Position numbers and translations under genes: made by a program. Below are positions 23,490 to 24,575 of a DNA stretch of 24,575 nucleotides, in pieces. The DNA is from CAZPHI01 sp964586425 (lineage in GTDB: Bacteria > Bacillota > Clostridia > Lachnospirales > Lachnospiraceae). The notes under the pieces are model-generated. The model made no database searches. It saw only the letters and a program-made list of their open reading frames with translations, and was not told the DNA's origin. The stretch is from positions 1 to 24,575 of the forward strand of contig CAZPHI010000029.1 of the NCBI GenBank assembly GCA_964586425.1, read 5' to 3'. The first letter of the stretch is position 1; each line of letters begins with the position of its first letter.

Positions 23490-24575
23490 ATGGGTAAAAT
23501 TATCGGCGAAGGTATTACTTTTGATGATGTACTTTTAGTACCTCAGTATTCAGAGGTAACACCAAACATGATAGACATCTCGACACATTTAACTAAGAAG
23601 ATTAAGCTGAATATCCCACTTATGAGTGCAGGTATGGATACTGTTACTGAGCACAGAATGGCTATTGCAATGGCTAGACAGGGTGGTATCGGTATTATTC
23701 ACAAGAATATGTCTATTGAACAGCAGGCAGAAGAGGTTGATAAGGTAAAGCGTTCGGAGAATGGCGTAATTACTGATCCATTTTATTTAAAACCTGATAA
23801 TACACTTGAAGATGCTAATAATTTAATGGCAAAATTCAGAATCTCTGGTGTACCTATTACAGAAGGCGGAAAATTAGTTGGTATCATTACTAACCGTGAT
23901 CTTAAGTTTGAAACTGATTTTTCTAAGAAAATCAGCGAATCAATGACAAGCGAAGGTCTTATTACTGCGAAGGTTGGTATTACAATTGACGAGGCAAAGA
24001 AGATCCTTGCCAAAGCAAGAAAAGAAAAATTACCAATCGTAGATGATGATTTTAATCTTAAAGGATTAATTACAATTAAAGATATTGAAAAGCAGATCAA
24101 ATACCCATTATCAGCTAAAGATGAACAGGGAAGACTTCTTTGTGGTGCAGCTGTTGGTATTACACAGAATATTATGGAACGTGTTGATGCACTTGTTAAT
24201 GCAAAGGTTGACTGTATCGTAATCGATTCTGCACATGGTCATTCAAAGAATATTATTAATACTCTTAAAGAAGTAAAATCAAAATATCCAGACCTTCAGG
24301 TTGTAGCTGGTAATATTGCAACAGGTGAGGCTGCCAGAGCTCTTATAGAAGCTGGTGTAGATGCTGTTAAGGTTGGTATTGGACCTGGTTCTATATGTAC
24401 AACACGTATTGTATCAGGTATCGGTGTACCACAGGTTACAGCTGTTATGGATGCGTACTCAGTTGCTAAGGAATATGGAATTCCAGTAATTGCAGATGGT
24501 GGTATTAAGTATTCAGGAGATATTGTTAAATCAATTGCAGCAGGTGCTAACGTATGTATGATGGGTAGCATATTC
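23490..24575 (+). CDS. guaB: IMP dehydrogenase, partial at the window end
   Basis: The first 362 codons of inosine-5'-monophosphate dehydrogenase, which oxidises IMP to XMP with NAD in the committed step of GMP synthesis. The N-terminus GITFDDVLLVPQYSEV and SAGMDTVTEHRMAIAMA are conserved. The two CBS motifs occupy about residues 95-205. The catalytic loop GIGPGSICTTR has the active-site Cys303, and GAGANVCMMGS-type sequence near the end (AAGANVCMMGS) is the phosphate-binding strand. The usual length is about 484 residues, so roughly 120 are beyond the window. AGAGAGG lies before ATG 23490. The long leader may contain control elements. Confidence 0.97.
   Translation, partial: MGKIIGEGITFDDVLLVPQYSEVTPNMIDISTHLTKKIKLNIPLMSAGMDTVTEHRMAIAMARQGGIGIIHKNMSIEQQAEEVDKVKRSENGVITDPFYLKPDNTLEDANNLMAKFRISGVPITEGGKLVGIITNRDLKFETDFSKKISESMTSEGLITAKVGITIDEAKKILAKARKEKLPIVDDDFNLKGLITIKDIEKQIKYPLSAKDEQGRLLCGAAVGITQNIMERVDALVNAKVDCIVIDSAHGHSKNIINTLKEVKSKYPDLQVVAGNIATGEAARALIEAGVDAVKVGIGPGSICTTRIVSGIGVPQVTAVMDAYSVAKEYGIPVIADGGIKYSGDIVKSIAAGANVCMMGSIF

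Noticed and set aside
1..24575. Mobile element as the cause of the broken genes
   Set aside because: No transposase, integrase or terminal inverted repeats were found near any lesion.

Overview
The window looks like chromosomal DNA of a low-GC Gram-positive anaerobe, most likely a gut Lachnospiraceae (Lachnospira/[Eubacterium] eligens or Roseburia-like). This rests on the AT-rich sequence, strong AGGAGG-type ribosome binding sites, TTGnnn-N17-TATAAT promoters, a perfect CIRCE box before groESL, and families common in that group: CBS-type family II pyrophosphatase, SEC-C methionine aminopeptidase, DUF6062, CZB chemoreceptor and REC-HD-GYP remnants. The genus is inference. No rRNA, tRNA, CRISPR array, insertion sequence or phage gene was found.

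Layout: 1-1.5 kb, a decayed signalling locus (Hpt protein and REC-HD-GYP response regulator, both with in-frame stops and fused by an apparent deletion). 1.5-5.0 kb, a C_GCAxxG_C_C family protein, a pyridoxal/pyridoxamine kinase, a PAP2 phosphatase and a cytoplasmic-type alpha-amylase interrupted by one TGA. 5.1-9.3 kb, a compact pentose operon: a fucose-isomerase-fold sugar isomerase, xylulokinase and a ROK repressor. 9.3-13.1 kb, two methyl-accepting chemotaxis proteins (the first split by a frameshifting lesion, the second soluble with a zinc-binding CZB domain) flanking a membrane-anchored C39-like cysteine peptidase. 13.2-15.8 kb, CBS/DRTGG pyrophosphatase and SEC-C methionine aminopeptidase. 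15.9-17.3 kb on the minus strand, a MocR/PdxR-type regulator. 17.4-19.1 kb, DUF6062 zinc-ribbon-like protein and OGG1-type 8-oxoguanine glycosylase. 19.1-21.3 kb, groESL with CIRCE and an upstream array of phased A-tracts. 21.3-24.6 kb, a MATE transporter, a small two-helix membrane protein and the start of guaB (cut by the window end).

How the genes fit together: the clearest functional unit is the pentose operon, where the isomerase would make D-xylulose, the kinase would phosphorylate it and the ROK protein would sense the sugar and repress. Housekeeping genes dominate the right half and are intact. The left half carries four genes with disabling lesions of different kinds, three of them in signalling (Hpt, REC-HD-GYP, chemoreceptor) and one in starch/maltodextrin breakdown. 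I did not find a convincing new multi-gene system. The most notable non-coding signals are seven A-tracts spaced exactly 10 bp apart just upstream of the groESL promoter, a foldable leader before guaB, and a start-stop codon pair between the Shine-Dalgarno and start codon of the MocR gene.
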